From Phoronis australis (lineage: Eukaryota > Phoronida > Phoronidae), in assembly GCA_002633005.1 (NCBI GenBank), contig NMRA01000225.1, forward strand, positions 508,275-572,274: a DNA stretch of 64,000 bases, given 5' to 3'. The notes under the pieces were generated by a model. That model was not told the DNA's origin. It did no database searches and saw only the letters and a program-made list of their open reading frames with translations. The translations under genes and the position numbers were made by a program. Positions 1-12,711 of the stretch are shown here, one piece after another. How positions within the stretch are numbered: position 1 is the first letter of the stretch; the number at the start of each line of letters is the position of its first letter.

Positions 1-1792
1 TGATGTCTGAAATGTGTGTGAAAGGATAAAAAGTTTTAAATTCAGTTGTTGCAGTGTATAACATGGAAAGAATTCTTCAGTTTGGAACGCAATGTGGTGG
101 TCGGGTGAAATTTCATTTTGTCAAAATTTTCAACAAGAATAAGTTTTTGGGAAAATTTAGTGCAGTTCTGAGTATATTGTTTTTGTCGTAAATTGAAGAA
201 TTTGTATTGGTTGAAAGTTAAAAGCCTGCAGCCAGGCAGTAACAGCTCCGTGAAATATCTACGTGTGGGCCAATTACCATGAGGCAGGTGTCAGTATCTC
301 CCGGAAACTTGGTTTGGGTTGGATTTCATCTACATGTGGCTGAAAGGTAAACTAGCCCTTGGTGGTTCAAGAAATGATCAACAGTAAGGCCTGTATCATG
401 GCGACCAGAGAGGAATGAGGGTGGTCTCAAAAATTTGTATTGAATTTTGATTTTTATGGAACTTATTTGTTCACTAGAATCATTATTTTTACAATATGCA
501 CCAGATAAGGCATCCAAAACTGAGCTTGTGGTTATTTTCTTGTACTACCAAAGATCTATCATTACGAGTTTTTCACTTTCATTTAGCACATCAGTACAAA
601 TGTACTGCTCAGTGCTTTAATGAATTCAGAATAATGTAGAAGGGAGCACATGATAGTTTTATTTTGGATTTTCTTTTAGTTTCATTACATACCACTTGTA
701 GCGCTGTGTCAAAAGTCCGAGTTGTCGATATACTCATCAGCGATATAGCTTTATCTTACATTGTTTTCGTATGTTTAATAGCATTTGCCAACCTCTAGAT
801 GGTTGTTAACCTCCCCTCCATCATAAAAAATTAAGTGTTTTGATTTTCACCACTTATTACTGTAACAATGTCAAATTAGAGTGATTCCAGGGCTGAGAAA
901 GAATTCACATTTCATTTTTTCTTACGACCATTTTTATTTTGTGCACAGAGTGTAATCTTGAGGTATACCAAGCTGCCAGTTCCTTACAAACTTAGAAAAC
1001 ACATTTTCGTCTGAATGTGGAACAGTTTGAGACAAAGTTCATAGCATTGAGTAATCTAAATCAACCATTCGTTTCTTTGAGGGAACGCTTGTTTGAAGCT
1101 GCTTCAAGTTTCTGTAGACATTAACTCTTAGAATTGTCCATGAATCGCTTGTCATTATGCTGTCTTTGTTAAGGAGGAGATTCTTGTGTTGAAGTATGTT
1201 GCTGTTTTGAGTGAGTTGTGTTTCATTTTCACTTCTAAGCACCAAGCTGGAAATAACTATCATTTCAAATCAGTCTAGGCCACGGATAGTTCCGGGAATT
1301 GATCTGTCTTTGTTGTCAAAATTATTCAGTTTGGGACAGAGTAAAAATTCATTTGCTGTTTTTATTGTTACTGCTTTGTAAGTTTGGCTTTCTCCCCATT
1401 AAGTTTCTCTATTGTCTATGTTTCTGTTTATTTTAAAAGTGTTTTAATTTTGAACTGAACTTGCAAAGCATGACTAAAGCAAAAGTAATGCAAGTCCCAA
1501 TTTTTCAGAATTAGAAATTCGTGTTAGGTGTCATAAACTCATGACACTGTCCCAAGTTGAAGGCTTTTTGCTGTAAGATTTTGAAATATCTAAATAACTG
1601 GATTATTTTTTGGTCTGTTACAGGATTCTCTGACGGTGTTTAGTTGATTCTGTGTCAACTTATTTTTAGCAGCGCTTTCTATTCAATATTGTTTTCATTT
1701 CAGTTTTCTGTGGATGTCCACTCCAACAGCATGACTGTACTTCCTTGTATATTACTGTTCAACGTTGAATCTTATTTTTTCCATCATTTCAG

Positions 1793-1819
1793 AACCTTCC
1801 GATGGAAATGGACCTCTTG
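1793..1819 (+). CDS. PxWK gene microexon (27 nt)
   Basis: A pyrimidine-rich acceptor ending TTTCAG precedes 27 nt followed by the donor GTAAGT. Entry and exit are both phase 1, encoding PSDGNGPL plus split codons. The phase matches the exon at 4459, which is the main support for a microexon. Weaker alone than the later exons. Confidence 0.55.
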
Positions 1820-4800
1820 GTAAGTTGAAAGCTTGAATGACTTAATTAATAACCCAGAACGGCAGCCGTTCAATAGGGCAACTGTCGTTCTGACTTCATG
1901 AGCCATCACTGGCAAAATGGGCATCAGCTGTGTGTTCAATAAAACTTCACTGTTCACCAACGCTTGTTGGAAAGCCCAAGTGCCCTGTTTGTGAAAAACA
2001 ATGATGTTTTGCACGATTTACATAGTCTTGATTAAATAATTTAATGTAAGAGACTGCATGCCATTGAATCCACCCCTTATGAAAGGTATTGGATTATAAA
2101 GCTCAAACTGTGATCTACCAGTAAAATGGGGTACAATAGAACTCGCGTAAATCACTGTGTTTGGTCGAGTTGGGTTTTCGTTAAAGGTATTGTCAACCTA
2201 GGAGAGGTCCTTTCACACGCCGTCATTCAATTCAGAATAAAGTATATGACTGAAAAATTTTTAATTCATACTTTAAAACATCCTAAAATTGCTGGTGATC
2301 TCTGGTCCATGATGGGCATATTTTGTGAAAAGAAACTTTTTCAACCATCAAAATGCCTTTTTAGGGCAATGTCCCAGTTCCGGGGTATTAATTTTTGACG
2401 GCTATTATGTGCATTGTCTGAAAGAAAGGCGCAGTTCCATCAGCCATAGTCCATGAAATCATTGTGCAAATTTTGAAGAGAATTGACCATGCACCCAAGA
2501 GAAATCGGTGTTGAAAACTTCTAAAAGTGCCCGAATGTAATGTAACGATTTGCCACAGACTTGTACCAGTCAATAGATGTCTTAACAACTTGCATATTTG
2601 AAACATAAATGTTGCGATTTAACGAATTTTATAAGTATAACTAAAAATATAGTTAAAATACAGACAGTTATACAACACTAGGGAGCTGACAGTGGGGTTA
2701 ATTTGAGTAAATCTTTCGTAAACTGCTCCAACAAAGTTCCATGCAATGGCTGTTTTTAGAACTAGCTCTTGGCCATGCAGATATGGCATATTTCACAGTG
2801 CTCTCAGTATGATTGTATCTCACTCGTGTGAGTTTCACTGCTGTACCATTGATGAACCTGAGTGTGTTAAAGTTTCCTGAATGTGCACACCTGTACCCAT
2901 CATTAGTTTGTACAAGGTTGTCGGACCTGTTTCTCATTACAAGCAATATTGGATTCTTGACCTTGAATAACACTGAGCCGGGATAAACTCCAGCTCAGGA
3001 TCACAGGTAATGCGAAACTAAAAATGCTGAAATGAGATGGAATGCAAATGCCAACAGACAGGAAGGCATTCCAGTGTCTGTTAGCAGGCAAGCACTAACT
3101 TGTAGCCAGAGTGGATAGGTTTCCTGTATATAATGCCTCAGGGTGTACTTTGTAATATGAATTGGTTAACTCTGAAGTTGACTGGCTTATCAGTTTTAAT
3201 TGTAGCTGCTGACTTCTGATTGAAGAGAATTTCCATGCCATTGGCAATTTAAGGTTTAGCCAAAATTATTCAAGAACTAACGGTCATAACTTGTTGCCTG
3301 AGAATCGACTAGTTCTACAGCATGTACTTTCCCTCTGCACTGTTTGTGATGCATGTGTTTAGGCAGTGCTGTAGTGGTAAAATTAGAGGTAAGTAGGCAC
3401 CCAAAGCCCACCGTATCACCTTGAGCACTGAACGTAACTTACAGTGAGTAGGCACTACGTTTAAATGCCAAAATGTGGTTGGCTGCGCCTACGTGCGCCT
3501 ACGCCCCACTACAGCACTGTATTTAGGCCCATGCACCTTGATGTTGAGGTGTGCCTATATCTGGAGCAAGGTGCATGCTTTTGTTTGTGAAAAAATTGAA
3601 CAACTTTTTAAAATGGCACGTAAGCAGTTGGTTGGGAATAAGTGGGACCGTGGCTGTAGAGGGGCTATCAAGGGAAGTGAAGTTTGGGGCGATTCTGGGG
3701 GGACATGTTACAAAGTGCTGTGGTTTTTTTACGATTTGGTCGCATTTTCTTGAGGTGCTCTTTTGTACACAGGCCTTGGATTTCTCTGGGTATTTCGTTC
3801 CAACTTAAAAAATTCTATAGTGTGCTTATGAAGTGGCGTATCGCATAGCCTATGAGTGACATTTTGTGGTTTGATAAAATTTCCTGAGTTTTGGCCTGTT
3901 CTTGGTTTTCATACATCCGTGTAGGGCATACCTTGATCTGTGCACTCCTACAGAACCTACGCTGAGTTGCATTGCTGTCTGTGATTGTCTTATTTATTCA
4001 AACTTAATCGAAACAATTTTCATCCACTTGATTGACTGCATAATCCATGTTCATTCAGTTTCAACTCACATGATTATGTCGTCAATGCAACTGTATGTGT
4101 GTGTATTTAGGCCCATGCGATTTAGTGGCTTAGGTGCCAAAGTCTTTCGCATATATGCACGTGAGCATATACTGCTTCAGACGGGCTTCCCTTGTTTGTG
4201 CCCATGTCTTGAATTGGATATTTTTATCATGTCTTTTTGTTCATTCTCAGTAGTACTGAAACCTTTAATTAAATAACATTTTAACGTCTAGTAGAGAAGT
4301 CATGCATTACTCATGGGCTTTTGTAAAACCTTGAACCTTGGTTTTACACCATATTAACTGTAGGTGCATCTGTCTAAATTCTGATGTAGGCGCAGATTCA
4401 CGTACACCGGCCAATGGCAATAGTGTGGAGTGTTTTCAATGGATTGTTTTACTTTCAGCCTCCCCCACTAGGAGTGATAACTTGAAGAGTCCACCACCAC
4501 CGTCGCCGAAATCCAAGACAAACACTCCAGTCTCTAATGGACAGCAAGGTAACCTTTTTGCAATAGCTCTTGAATCACGTGATGTGGCCAATAGGTGGCG
4601 TGCAGACCAGGCCTAAAATGTTTGTGGTCAAACTCTTGAATGGTACATGCCACAAATAATCCAACAAAATGATTACGACCGAATGCTAGTTGAATTCCTT
4701 GCCTGCTAACAGCCCAGTATGAAAGGAATTCACCATCAGAGGTCTTCGCCTATGACTAGTCGTGATGGAAACGGAGATGTTGTCTCATTGATTTTGTGGT

Positions 4801-7800
4801 GTTGTGAAGTAATGTTGGGCTATGTGTGTTAGAAGGGGGGGAAGGGGAGTCCCTTTTGATAATATGCAGGAATTCAACCTTGAGGTTATCCAACCCTATG
4901 GCCTCCACCCAATACAGTTGGTTGCTAAAGACAATCATTTTCCTGCGTTGTATCTCACCTGTGGTAGAACCTCCTTTTTGTCTTAACGCAGATCTCAAAA
5001 AACCTTATTGTGGCATTGATGTCAGTGTTTCATCAAACTGAAATTGATACCTTTGTTCAGAAGGGTACTTCTGCTCACTTTTTTACTTGACTGTGTTTGA
5101 AAGCATCACAGCCTCTGCTTTTGTACGAAATATAAGAAGGTTTCTCACGCAAATATTTCCATTCATGATTTATGATCGGTCATTCATGATCTGTTGTACT
5201 CAGCACAAGCACGACCGCCTCCTGTGGCTCCAAAGCCTGCCAAAAACCCAGCACTTGAAAGGGCACCGAGTATGGGTAAGATATTGCCTGCCAGTTGGTA
5301 GTGACACCTAGTGGCCTCTCATCCAAAGGTTTTTGTAGTTAACTGACACCTGTAGGTTTCATGTAATAGGCTAGTTCGTAACCCAAGCATGCTGTATGAT
5401 TTGGGAAGCTTTGCTTCCTCAGGACACCCTTGATGCTAACCAATTATTGCTGTTGGAACCAAGGCATTTTATTTAACATTCCTCACTAATCATATAGACG
5501 TATTATTCAAGTCACGAGGTCTTGCCTTTTGGGGCTTAACCTTAAACACTGATGCTAACATGTCTATAACTTGACTATCTCCTTACTTTCTGGTTTAAGA
5601 TCCTAATCAATGCATCTCTCCAGAGGATGGGGGTAAGAGAGTAAACTTCGTTGTTCCCTTGGTACTAATAAAGTGTGTTTCGGGGTTTTTCTGACCTTAG
5701 CGCTGCTACTTGCATGTCATTCCTTTATAGTCGTCGGCTTTCTCTTAGAATCTATCTGATGTCTACTGGTCATGGTTTCAAAAAGATTTCTTTATATTAT
5801 CACGTATTTATCAAATTGTATGTGACTTGATTTTGCTAATTGATATCTTTGTCCGACCACTTTTTCATTTGTGATCCATTGCTACCAACTCTGTCTGTCT
5901 GGGTGACTTGTCTGCGAAGCTGTTCCCATCATGTATAGGATGGCATGTGCCAATTTTCAAAAGGATTGGAGGCCTACTACTGCTGTGGCCCTTAAGTGAT
6001 ATTTCTGTTTTTTGAATGTGCCTCTGTAGCTTCCATATTCCATTTTGGATTTTCATAAAATTTGGCTGGTAAATTTCTATCGAGAAGGGGACAATACCTG
6101 CTCATTTTTGGACGGATCCCATTGGTACTGAACCCCCTACTGGTAGTTTTAGCGCCATGCCGTTCATTTTTGGTAACTGCCTCTCCGTCTTCCAAATTGC
6201 TTGAAGGACCAATATTCAGTACATTTAATTTCATTGTGGCAATTAAATTATTTTGTTAGCAGTTTGTCATCTGCCTCCATGTCTTCCAAACTGCTTGTAG
6301 GGTTGTAGTGAACTTCAGCAGATGCATTATTGTTTAGGATCGCATTGCGTCTGTTGATTTTCAAATTAACGTGATCACTTCTGCGCCACTTAGTGGCAAG
6401 TTTGCAGCTTTTTACATCTGCCTCAGTACCTATCAACTTCTTGATATATCTTCATGAAATTTGGTTCACGTAGGTGTGTGTCCATGGAAAAGATTACATT
6501 TGGACACTTTCGGGTCCAAACTTCGCACATACCTGACCTTTCCCCCTCAATGGTAGTTTAACCAATTGTGTTAATTTTGGACACTGTCTGCCTGTCTGTC
6601 TGCCAAACCACATGAATAGCTGTCATATCTGTTTCATGGTTGATGTTGAATTTCGGACGAATGTTGAATTATTACCTTAGAAATTCTCATGACGGCCATT
6701 CTGGCTTGGCAAACTAATCTGCCTCGATGAGCAACTCAATGGGCCTGGTTTGAAAAATAACAACATGCCAGATCTTAAGTCTAGGAATTATAATCATGAG
6801 AGTTGCAGTAAGTGGTCTCACTCGAAAGTTGGTTTGGACAAAGACGAACGCCTTGAAAGTGGAACTTGCTGGCTAATTTCTTTTCTATCCGATTGCTTTT
6901 GCCAAATTAGTCAGAAACACAACACTGTGTGACCACGATGTGAATAAGAAGTGGGCTGAAAATTGCCAAATGTTTTTAACAATGAATTTTGTGGCAAAAT
7001 GATCCGCCTCAAATCACTGAACTGTGTCCAGTATTAGTATCGTGATGTGGTGCTGGGGAATACCACTGCATGATGTGGGTTGTGTGAGCCCGCGAGTTAT
7101 GTCATTAGTGCAAAGGTCACCTATTTCTAGAATTTTTTGATTTTCACATCAAATTGTGAATGAATACAACTGCACTTTGTTTAGCATAGATTATGTCAAA
7201 ATAGCATTGTCGTTAAGTTCTGGCTATGCAATAAGCATTTGTTAGGAACATTCAAATGCATGATTGATGATGCAGCTGGTGAACTGAATGAGTTAGCCAG
7301 CCTAAGTCGCCACATTTATTCCCTGAGGGCACTGTAGTTGTTGACAGCAAAGCAGAGAATACAAATAGATCAGTAAAAGCCAGTACCCTGCTAGAGCACC
7401 GTTATGTGGTAGGGTATGTTTTTTTGCCTCTTAGTTCTTACCAGAGGGCCCATTTTGCTAGAAATCAAAACAGAAAAGTACAAGTTACACAGAAAAAGCA
7501 TAGTTGGTCCTGGTCTCTACTCCAAATCATTTTGAGACCTGCATTCACTCACTATAAAAAAAGTTTCAGTTGAGGTTTTGTGAGTGTCTTAAAGGTGCAC
7601 AAATGTACTATTAAAGCAAGGTCTGAAAAAAGCGAACTACTAAAAAAACACCACACTTCCAATTTTCAAAAACGACACAGAAACGAGAACCAACTATACT
7701 TTTTTACCTTAGAACCTTAATAGCAGTAATTTAAGTCTTTTGCGGTGGCAAGTTTTAGTACACACTGAAAAAATAACAAATGAATGGCTTCTGTTTCAGA

Positions 7801-10800
7801 CATGGATGTGTCCAGTATTCCTGGTTTACAGCCGGTCCCTGAAGGCACTCCGGGATGGAAAAAGGCCATGATAGAGAAGAAAAATAAAGAACTCGTTGAA
7901 AAATATCACGTAAGTACTGGTGCTCACATTCCATCAGATGAATGATGCGGCTAATCCGTCTTCACAGCTTTGATTTGGGCTCACTGATATTCAGGTGTCC
8001 ACCTAGACATAAGGTGCCAGTGTTTCTTGGGTCAGATAAGACATGTCTTGGTGTCTGGTTGTGACTGTCCATAGTAAGCCTTTTCCAGTTAGTCAGCCAA
8101 AGCAAAATGGCAATCCAGAAATGCAGTGAATTTGTTAATGATTTAGACTGAACTGTTCACCATGGTAACTGTTCATGACCATGTCACATCACACTAATTA
8201 AGGTTTTGAGACTGCAGCTTAGGGCTCAGGTGTGTCGGTCAGTGTAACTAGAGAATAATTAGTGAATGAATAAATTATTACTTGTCTTTAACGTTGTGTG
8301 AAACAGGTTTAAATGTATTTATGAAACATTACAATTGATAGCACCCAGCCTGTGAAATTTGCTGTTTGCATTCCAGCCCTCTGTGTCTGGTAGAGAACAT
8401 CTTTGCCATTACAATTACCCCCCTCTGAAAATGATCATGCTCTGTAGTTGCAACTGCATTTTTGCTGGCATGACTGCGCAGTGCCATCAGCATTTTCAAG
8501 ATTGCCTAAACTGTAATTGACCTGGAACAAATTATTCCATGAATATGCATTTGATTCATAAAAGTCAAAGTAAAGTCAAAGACATTGAACGGGTGACTAT
8601 TTGGGTCAGTTATAAAAAATGCAATTTCTACTGGCTTAAACTGATTGTTCTTTAGTGTTGACTAATTTTCTATTCAGTTTTCGAATACTGAGTGTCTTGC
8701 TACAGGTTTTGTTTGTGACGATGCAAGTGAATTTTACACTCACTACATTAATCTGGTTAAAAGGGCATTCATTTACTGTTTGTTGAATTCTTAATCTAAG
8801 CACTTCATGATTCAAAAATATTACCATGCTCTTCTGATCTTGAATTGTTGCCACACGAGGCGGCAACTCCAGTCGCAGGCAATACATAAATGTGCCATTT
8901 CTGGGCCATAGCCAACCCTGAAGTGTTTTCTTGAGTCGCTGATAATATTGATGTTGTTGCTGTTGGTAACAGAACTAAAATCCTGTTGTCATGGTAACGA
9001 ATCACCTGAGACTGAATGTATGGGAGTAAAAGGCCCAATTGGATTTTTGTTTTTACAGTGAATTCGCGCCATTATCGGATGGCTTGCCATTTTGGGCCAA
9101 GAATAAATATTTCCAAAATGAATTTTCCGTAGTCCACGAAATTCGTACTAGGTCCATAAACTGTTTCTCAATGGTCCTCGGACAATGTCATAAACATCGG
9201 ATTTCTGTCCCGCAAATTTCGGACAAGGAAAATGTTAGAAACGCTAATTTTGGATCGACATAACTCTCATGCTGCTAAAGTGTTCAATGGACCATTACTA
9301 CTCTATAAGGCTTGAACCCGAGAACCCGTATAACGGGCTCTGTAATTTTTACCAAAGTTGTCTTAATGATGTTATGAACGTTTATCTTGTGTTCTGCGCT
9401 TTATCTATGAAAAGAATCACCGAGTCCCACACACCGAAAATTTCTGATGAAAATACATTTAATGGCTAGCTTAACTGGGTGAAATTCAGCTTTAAATGCC
9501 TAGCACTCCATCAATCTAGTTGGTAGATCCTAATGGGCTGCCCTTTTATTCAATGCGCTGTATTAATAATAGCATTTGTCCCGTCGACACGGTACTCTTG
9601 TGTTATTGGTTGTTCAGACTAGTGAGTTGTTTGTCCTCTGCATTTCAGAGAGAGTTGGCGGATAAAAAAGCTGAGGAAGACAAGTGGGCTGGCATACCTG
9701 CCTGGAAGAAGAATTTGATGATTGAACAAGAGAAGAAACGGCAGATAGAGCAGGTAGGTTGCGTAAGGGTAACCGTGATAGGGGGCGCTGTTGTATAGTG
9801 CAGGAAGGTGAGAGCTCGCAAATATTTATTGAATGTCCAGAGACTGGAAGGGGCATCTAAAACTGTTCTGAGAGGCGGTAACGGATGGCTGTGACCCACC
9901 TTGATGGTTGGCTTGCCATCCCTTGTGATTTTTTAAGAGGAGTTAGAGTTAGTTGGATGTGTATGTATTTGTAGTTGGTTGTTTATTTAATATATCAAGT
10001 GTTACTGGTTGCTGTGTGAGGTTGCAAATGTCTAGTTGACACTGGTACTGTTGTTTGATGTTTAGTGCATGGAGGCATGGTGTTTCTAGTAAGTGCCATG
10101 TGCAACATTGGATCAACCTGAGTAACAAGGACGCAAAATAGAACCTGTCAAAAAATTAATGTCATTAAAAGCTACCCTACCTGAACGTCCATCAGATTCG
10201 TTTGAGCAGCCAGTTGCCAATTGAATGCCAGAACTTGAGAAAGCTAAATGCTGGTTGCGGAGTGCTGTATTTGATGTGTAAGTTTCATTTCAAGTGGACC
10301 GCAAATCGTGTAGTTTCAAAAAGGGAGCTTGGTTTTCATTGAGAACTTTTTACATACGTTGATCAGTGTGTTTTAGCCTTCAGTCACATGCAGCTAGCTA
10401 TGTGGCTATGCTGTTATGTAGCTCGGGTAAGGGATGCTAATGTAGTCAGGCAGTGATAAAATTGGCCTCTGACCACTGAACTCCTAAAGCTCGACTAAAC
10501 CAAGCACATGGTGCCTTCAGGATGACTTTCAGATTTTAACTCCGAGATGAAACTGGACTAAATCCAAAACTCCTTTTCAAATTAATTTCTTACACCCCTG
10601 AGGCACAGCGTATTTGCTCTACTGGGTAGTTTACATCACTAACTGCTGCATGTTTATTTACCCTTGATGTGGTAGCTTACCATATTGCCGTTAAACTGTT
10701 TACTCTGCGCGATGTTATCTTCATTACTAGAAGCGCATTGGTATAGAGTACCATCAATTTGTAGGCACCGCTGAAGGAGAAAGAGCAACAACAGCTGGAC

Positions 10801-10860
10801 GAGGAGGCGAGGCTGCAAGCCATGCCCCCCTGGAAACGAGAACTGTTGAAGAAGAAGTAA
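1793..10860 (+). CDS. PxWK-motif protein, 3' part of a multi-exon gene
   Basis: I do not recognise the family with certainty. Seven exons chain without phase conflict: 1793-1819, 4459-4548, 5204-5275, 5600-5632, 7800-7909, 9649-9753 and 10765-10860. They give about 177 residues ending at TAA. The first half is Pro/Ser-rich (PPPPSPKSK, RPPPVAPKPAK), as in SH3-binding linkers. The last three exons each carry one Pro-x-Trp-Lys-Lys/Arg motif in a charged, probably helical context: PGWKKAMIEKK, PAWKKNLMIEQEKK and PPWKRELLKKK. Similar short motifs occur, from memory, in actin-associated proteins such as phostensin and taperin; that link is weak. The first exon found starts in phase 1, so the true start lies upstream, possibly before the window. 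Splice sites and phases are seen directly; function is inference. Confidence 0.72.
4459..4548 (+). CDS. PxWK gene exon, Pro/Ser-rich
   Basis: The acceptor TTTACTTTCAG and donor GTAACC bound 90 nt, phase 1 in and out. The translation includes SPTRSDNLKSPPPPSPKSK followed by TNTPVSNGQQ, a disordered proline-rich segment. The intron before it (1820-4458) contains no convincing exon but holds short repeats near 3.4-3.5 kb. Confidence 0.68.
5204..5275 (+). CDS. PxWK gene exon, Pro-rich
   Basis: 72 nt between the acceptor TTGTACTCAG and donor GTAAGA, phase 1 in and out. Encodes AQARPPPVAPKPAKNPALER then APSM, a PxxP-type linker that could bind SH3 domains (inference). Confidence 0.68.
5600..5632 (+). 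CDS. PxWK gene microexon (33 nt)
   Basis: 33 nt with acceptor CTGGTTTAAG and donor GTAAGA, phase 1 in and out, encoding DPNQCISPEDG. As a multiple of three it could be a cassette exon, since skipping it keeps the frame. Confidence 0.5.
5865..6560. repeat. diverged interspersed repeat in intron
   Basis: This intronic stretch repeats short phrases such as TTCATGAAATTTGG, CTTCCAAACTGCTTG and TGCCTCC with substitutions. Related phrases occur near 12105-12250, 55165-55230 and 56130-56160, so it looks like an old dispersed family. No coding potential is apparent. Confidence 0.45.
7800..7909 (+). CDS. PxWK gene exon with first PxWK motif
   Basis: 110 nt between acceptor TCTGTTTCAG and donor GTAAGT, phase 1 in and phase 0 out, 37 codons. 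After a short Gly/Pro segment it encodes PGWKKAMIEKKNKELVEKYH, the first of three related motifs. The long intron before it (5633-7799) holds only repeat-like sequence; the next (7910-9648) holds the repeat at 8810-8945. Confidence 0.75.
8810..8945. repeat. dispersed repeat, copy 1 (partner at 24715-24880)
   Basis: Shares the order TACCA(T/C)GCTC, ATCTTGAATTGTTGCC, GGC(A/T)A(T/C) and GAGTCGCTGA with 24715-24880, about 16 kb away in an annexin intron. Same orientation, clearly diverged. Element class unknown. Confidence 0.55.
9649..9753 (+). CDS. PxWK gene exon with second PxWK motif
   Basis: 105 nt, acceptor CTGCATTTCAG and donor GTAGGT, phase 0 at both ends, 35 codons. A charged helical lead is followed by IPAWKKNLMIEQEKKRQIEQ. 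The exon is a self-contained motif module. I see no exon in the following intron, 9754-10764. Confidence 0.78.
10765..10860 (+). CDS. PxWK gene terminal exon
   Basis: 96 nt from the acceptor CAATTTGTAG, phase 0, to the stop TAA at 10858-10860. Encodes APLKEKEQQQLDEEARLQ then AMPPWKRELLKKK, so the third motif sits at the C terminus. The 3' UTR probably runs to a site just after the AATAAA at 11550-11555. Confidence 0.75.
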   Translation, partial: APLKEKEQQQLDEEARLQAMPPWKRELLKKK

Positions 10861-11549
10861 CTAGACTGCGTCTTGAAGTGGAGAGTCAGCAGCGTACAGA
10901 TTACAACGCTGAAGTCGAGACGGCATCTTGAATTTCATTCACACAGCTGGTTGACGATTAGTTTGCCTTACGGTCAATGCGTTTCTGTGAGATTTTAAAA
11001 ACAAGTTTCATATATTTTGTACTCAAAATATACTGTATATTTGCATATTATTTGTATTTGGCAGTTGCTGTATCTCTGCTGTCATCGTTTCGCTCTCATT
11101 ACGCAATCGTGTATTATTTTATTGGTTTCTGCACTGCCACGCGCAGATAACTGTGGTGATTGGTGACCTAGTGCAATTAGGAAAATTGCTATGTTTAGAG
11201 CTTAATGGTTTTGTTGTGGCGTTCTTGTGCTGCGTGATGCAAGTCCAGTATGGGTATTCCGTTGGACTTCAATTTAAAGAGTGTTAAGGCTGAGGCAATT
11301 ATGGTTCAGGCTCTATTTGCTGTTCATTTTGGAAGAATAGTTGTATGTATTAATCTATTACCCTGCGGGTGTCATTGCTATGGCACAGTTGTTGTAGTTT
11401 GTATGTTGACATACCCATTAATGTGTGTCTGTCCTTAGTTCAAGATTTCCGTCTGACAGAAAGAATATTCAACATCTTGTCCTGTGGTTTCTGTGCTTGG
11501 GATAACATGACGTCACCCTGAAATGTATTTCTGATTGATCTTAAGTGGC

Positions 11550-11555
11550 AATAAA
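11550..11555 (+). terminator. polyadenylation signal AATAAA of the PxWK gene
   Basis: AATAAA about 690 nt downstream of the stop, followed within 50 nt by a GT/T-rich stretch (TTGTTGTTTTTTT). Typical 3' end configuration. Confidence 0.55.
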
Positions 11556-11702
11556 CTTTTGTGCACTACTTGGACATCACATTGTGCAGGTTGTTGTTTT
11601 TTTAACTTGGATGCCTTCAGTCAGGGTAGTCCTGTGGGCATCTTTGATGAGTTTAAACCATAGACTATATGGTTTAAACTAACTTGATACTGTACATTAC
11701 AG

Positions 11703-11786
11703 GAAGCACGTGATCTTGGCTATTACTACACTCGTGAGGAACGAGACCCACTGGGTCTGGTCCACAGCAGGTGGACTGACCACTAA
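11703..11786 (+). CDS. possible alternative last exon of the PxWK gene
   Basis: After an acceptor-like CATTACAG, an open phase 0 reading of 27 codons begins EARDLGYYYTREERDPLG and ends at TAA (11784-11786). It fits the phase 0 donor at 9753 and would replace the third motif exon. An AATAAA at 12981-12986 could serve it. The evidence is only an acceptor, compatible phase and protein-like composition. Confidence 0.3.
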   Translation, partial: EARDLGYYYTREERDPLGLVHSRWTDH

Positions 11787-12436
11787 GCAGAAGATTACTG
11801 CCGGAGTGCCAGGCCAAACTAGTTGTCAGTCATAGGACAAGGTTTTAGTCCAAAAATTGGTTCATAGCTTTTAGTTGTTGAAAGAAATTAGCGTTCCTAG
11901 TGTCATATCGCCTTAAATTTCCTTCCACCCGGCGTTCAGTTCTTTTTATTCGGAAATGTTTCATATCTGGGTGTAGCTGTTGAGTGCCATAGGCAGTTTA
12001 CTGACTATGAACGAATCCGAAAACTGCAAAGTCGCCTTTAGCCACAGTTGCAATTGGCTGTTTTTGTTTGGCTCTGCCTTTTACAAATAACCAAGCTCCT
12101 TCATGTGATGTTCATGAAATTTGGCAAATATTCCGGTCACGTAGACAATATGGGCCCCGTTGTCTCAGTGGTATTTGGCCTACACACGTTGCGCTCCTTC
12201 ATTGGTGCTGCTTCTGGTGTCCTTTGTCGTCTGCCTCCCTGTCCTCCAAAGATCTTGAAAAATCATGATGGAAGGTTTTTTAAAAGTGCCGTCTTCAGTT
12301 ACTGTTGAGTGCAGCACTCCAGAGGCTATTAACTTTTCTAGCAATGCTCCGTTTATTCAGGGCTTGGAATTTTCCTCTTTTAAGAGGATTTCCTCTTTAG
12401 TTCATGTGTCGTCTTATTTGATTTCCAGTTTCCTCT

Positions 12437-12691
12437 TTTTTCGTTTTTTATTTTACTCTATAAAACGTTTATTCCAGTTAAATTTTACAACAAACTTATC
12501 TCTATCACACAAGCTTACCACCTGGAAAATTTCCCTCTTTTTGTCATTGGTCATCCCAAGCCTTGTCTATTACGAATAAGTAATGATAAAATCTGCGTGG
12601 TACGCGGAACACACGGTGGGTGCATACCGTTATGAACATTGGTGTCTGTTAATATGGCCTAGACCCGTACGCTTGAGTGAAGTACATCCCG
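12437..12691. repeat. 255-bp duplication, left copy
   Basis: Almost identical to 12712-12966; the single N at 12692 lies between. The pair probably represents two versions of one locus placed in tandem by the assembler rather than a real duplication. Confidence 0.85.
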
Positions 12692-12692
12692 N
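12692..12692. other. assembly join (single N)
   Basis: One N at the exact end of the left copy. The bases just right of it, 12696-12711, read CCTAGATCCGCCACTG, the reverse complement of the CAGTGGCGGAT terminus of the MITE family found elsewhere in the window. A repeat edge therefore sits at the join. Confidence 0.85.
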
Positions 12693-12711
12693 TATCCTAG
12701 ATCCGCCACTG

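Noticed and set aside
3360-3528. Inverted pair around CAGTGCTGTAGTGG and CCACTACAGCACTG
   Set aside because: A short, imperfect inverted repeat in an intron, too diverged to define an element or its limits.
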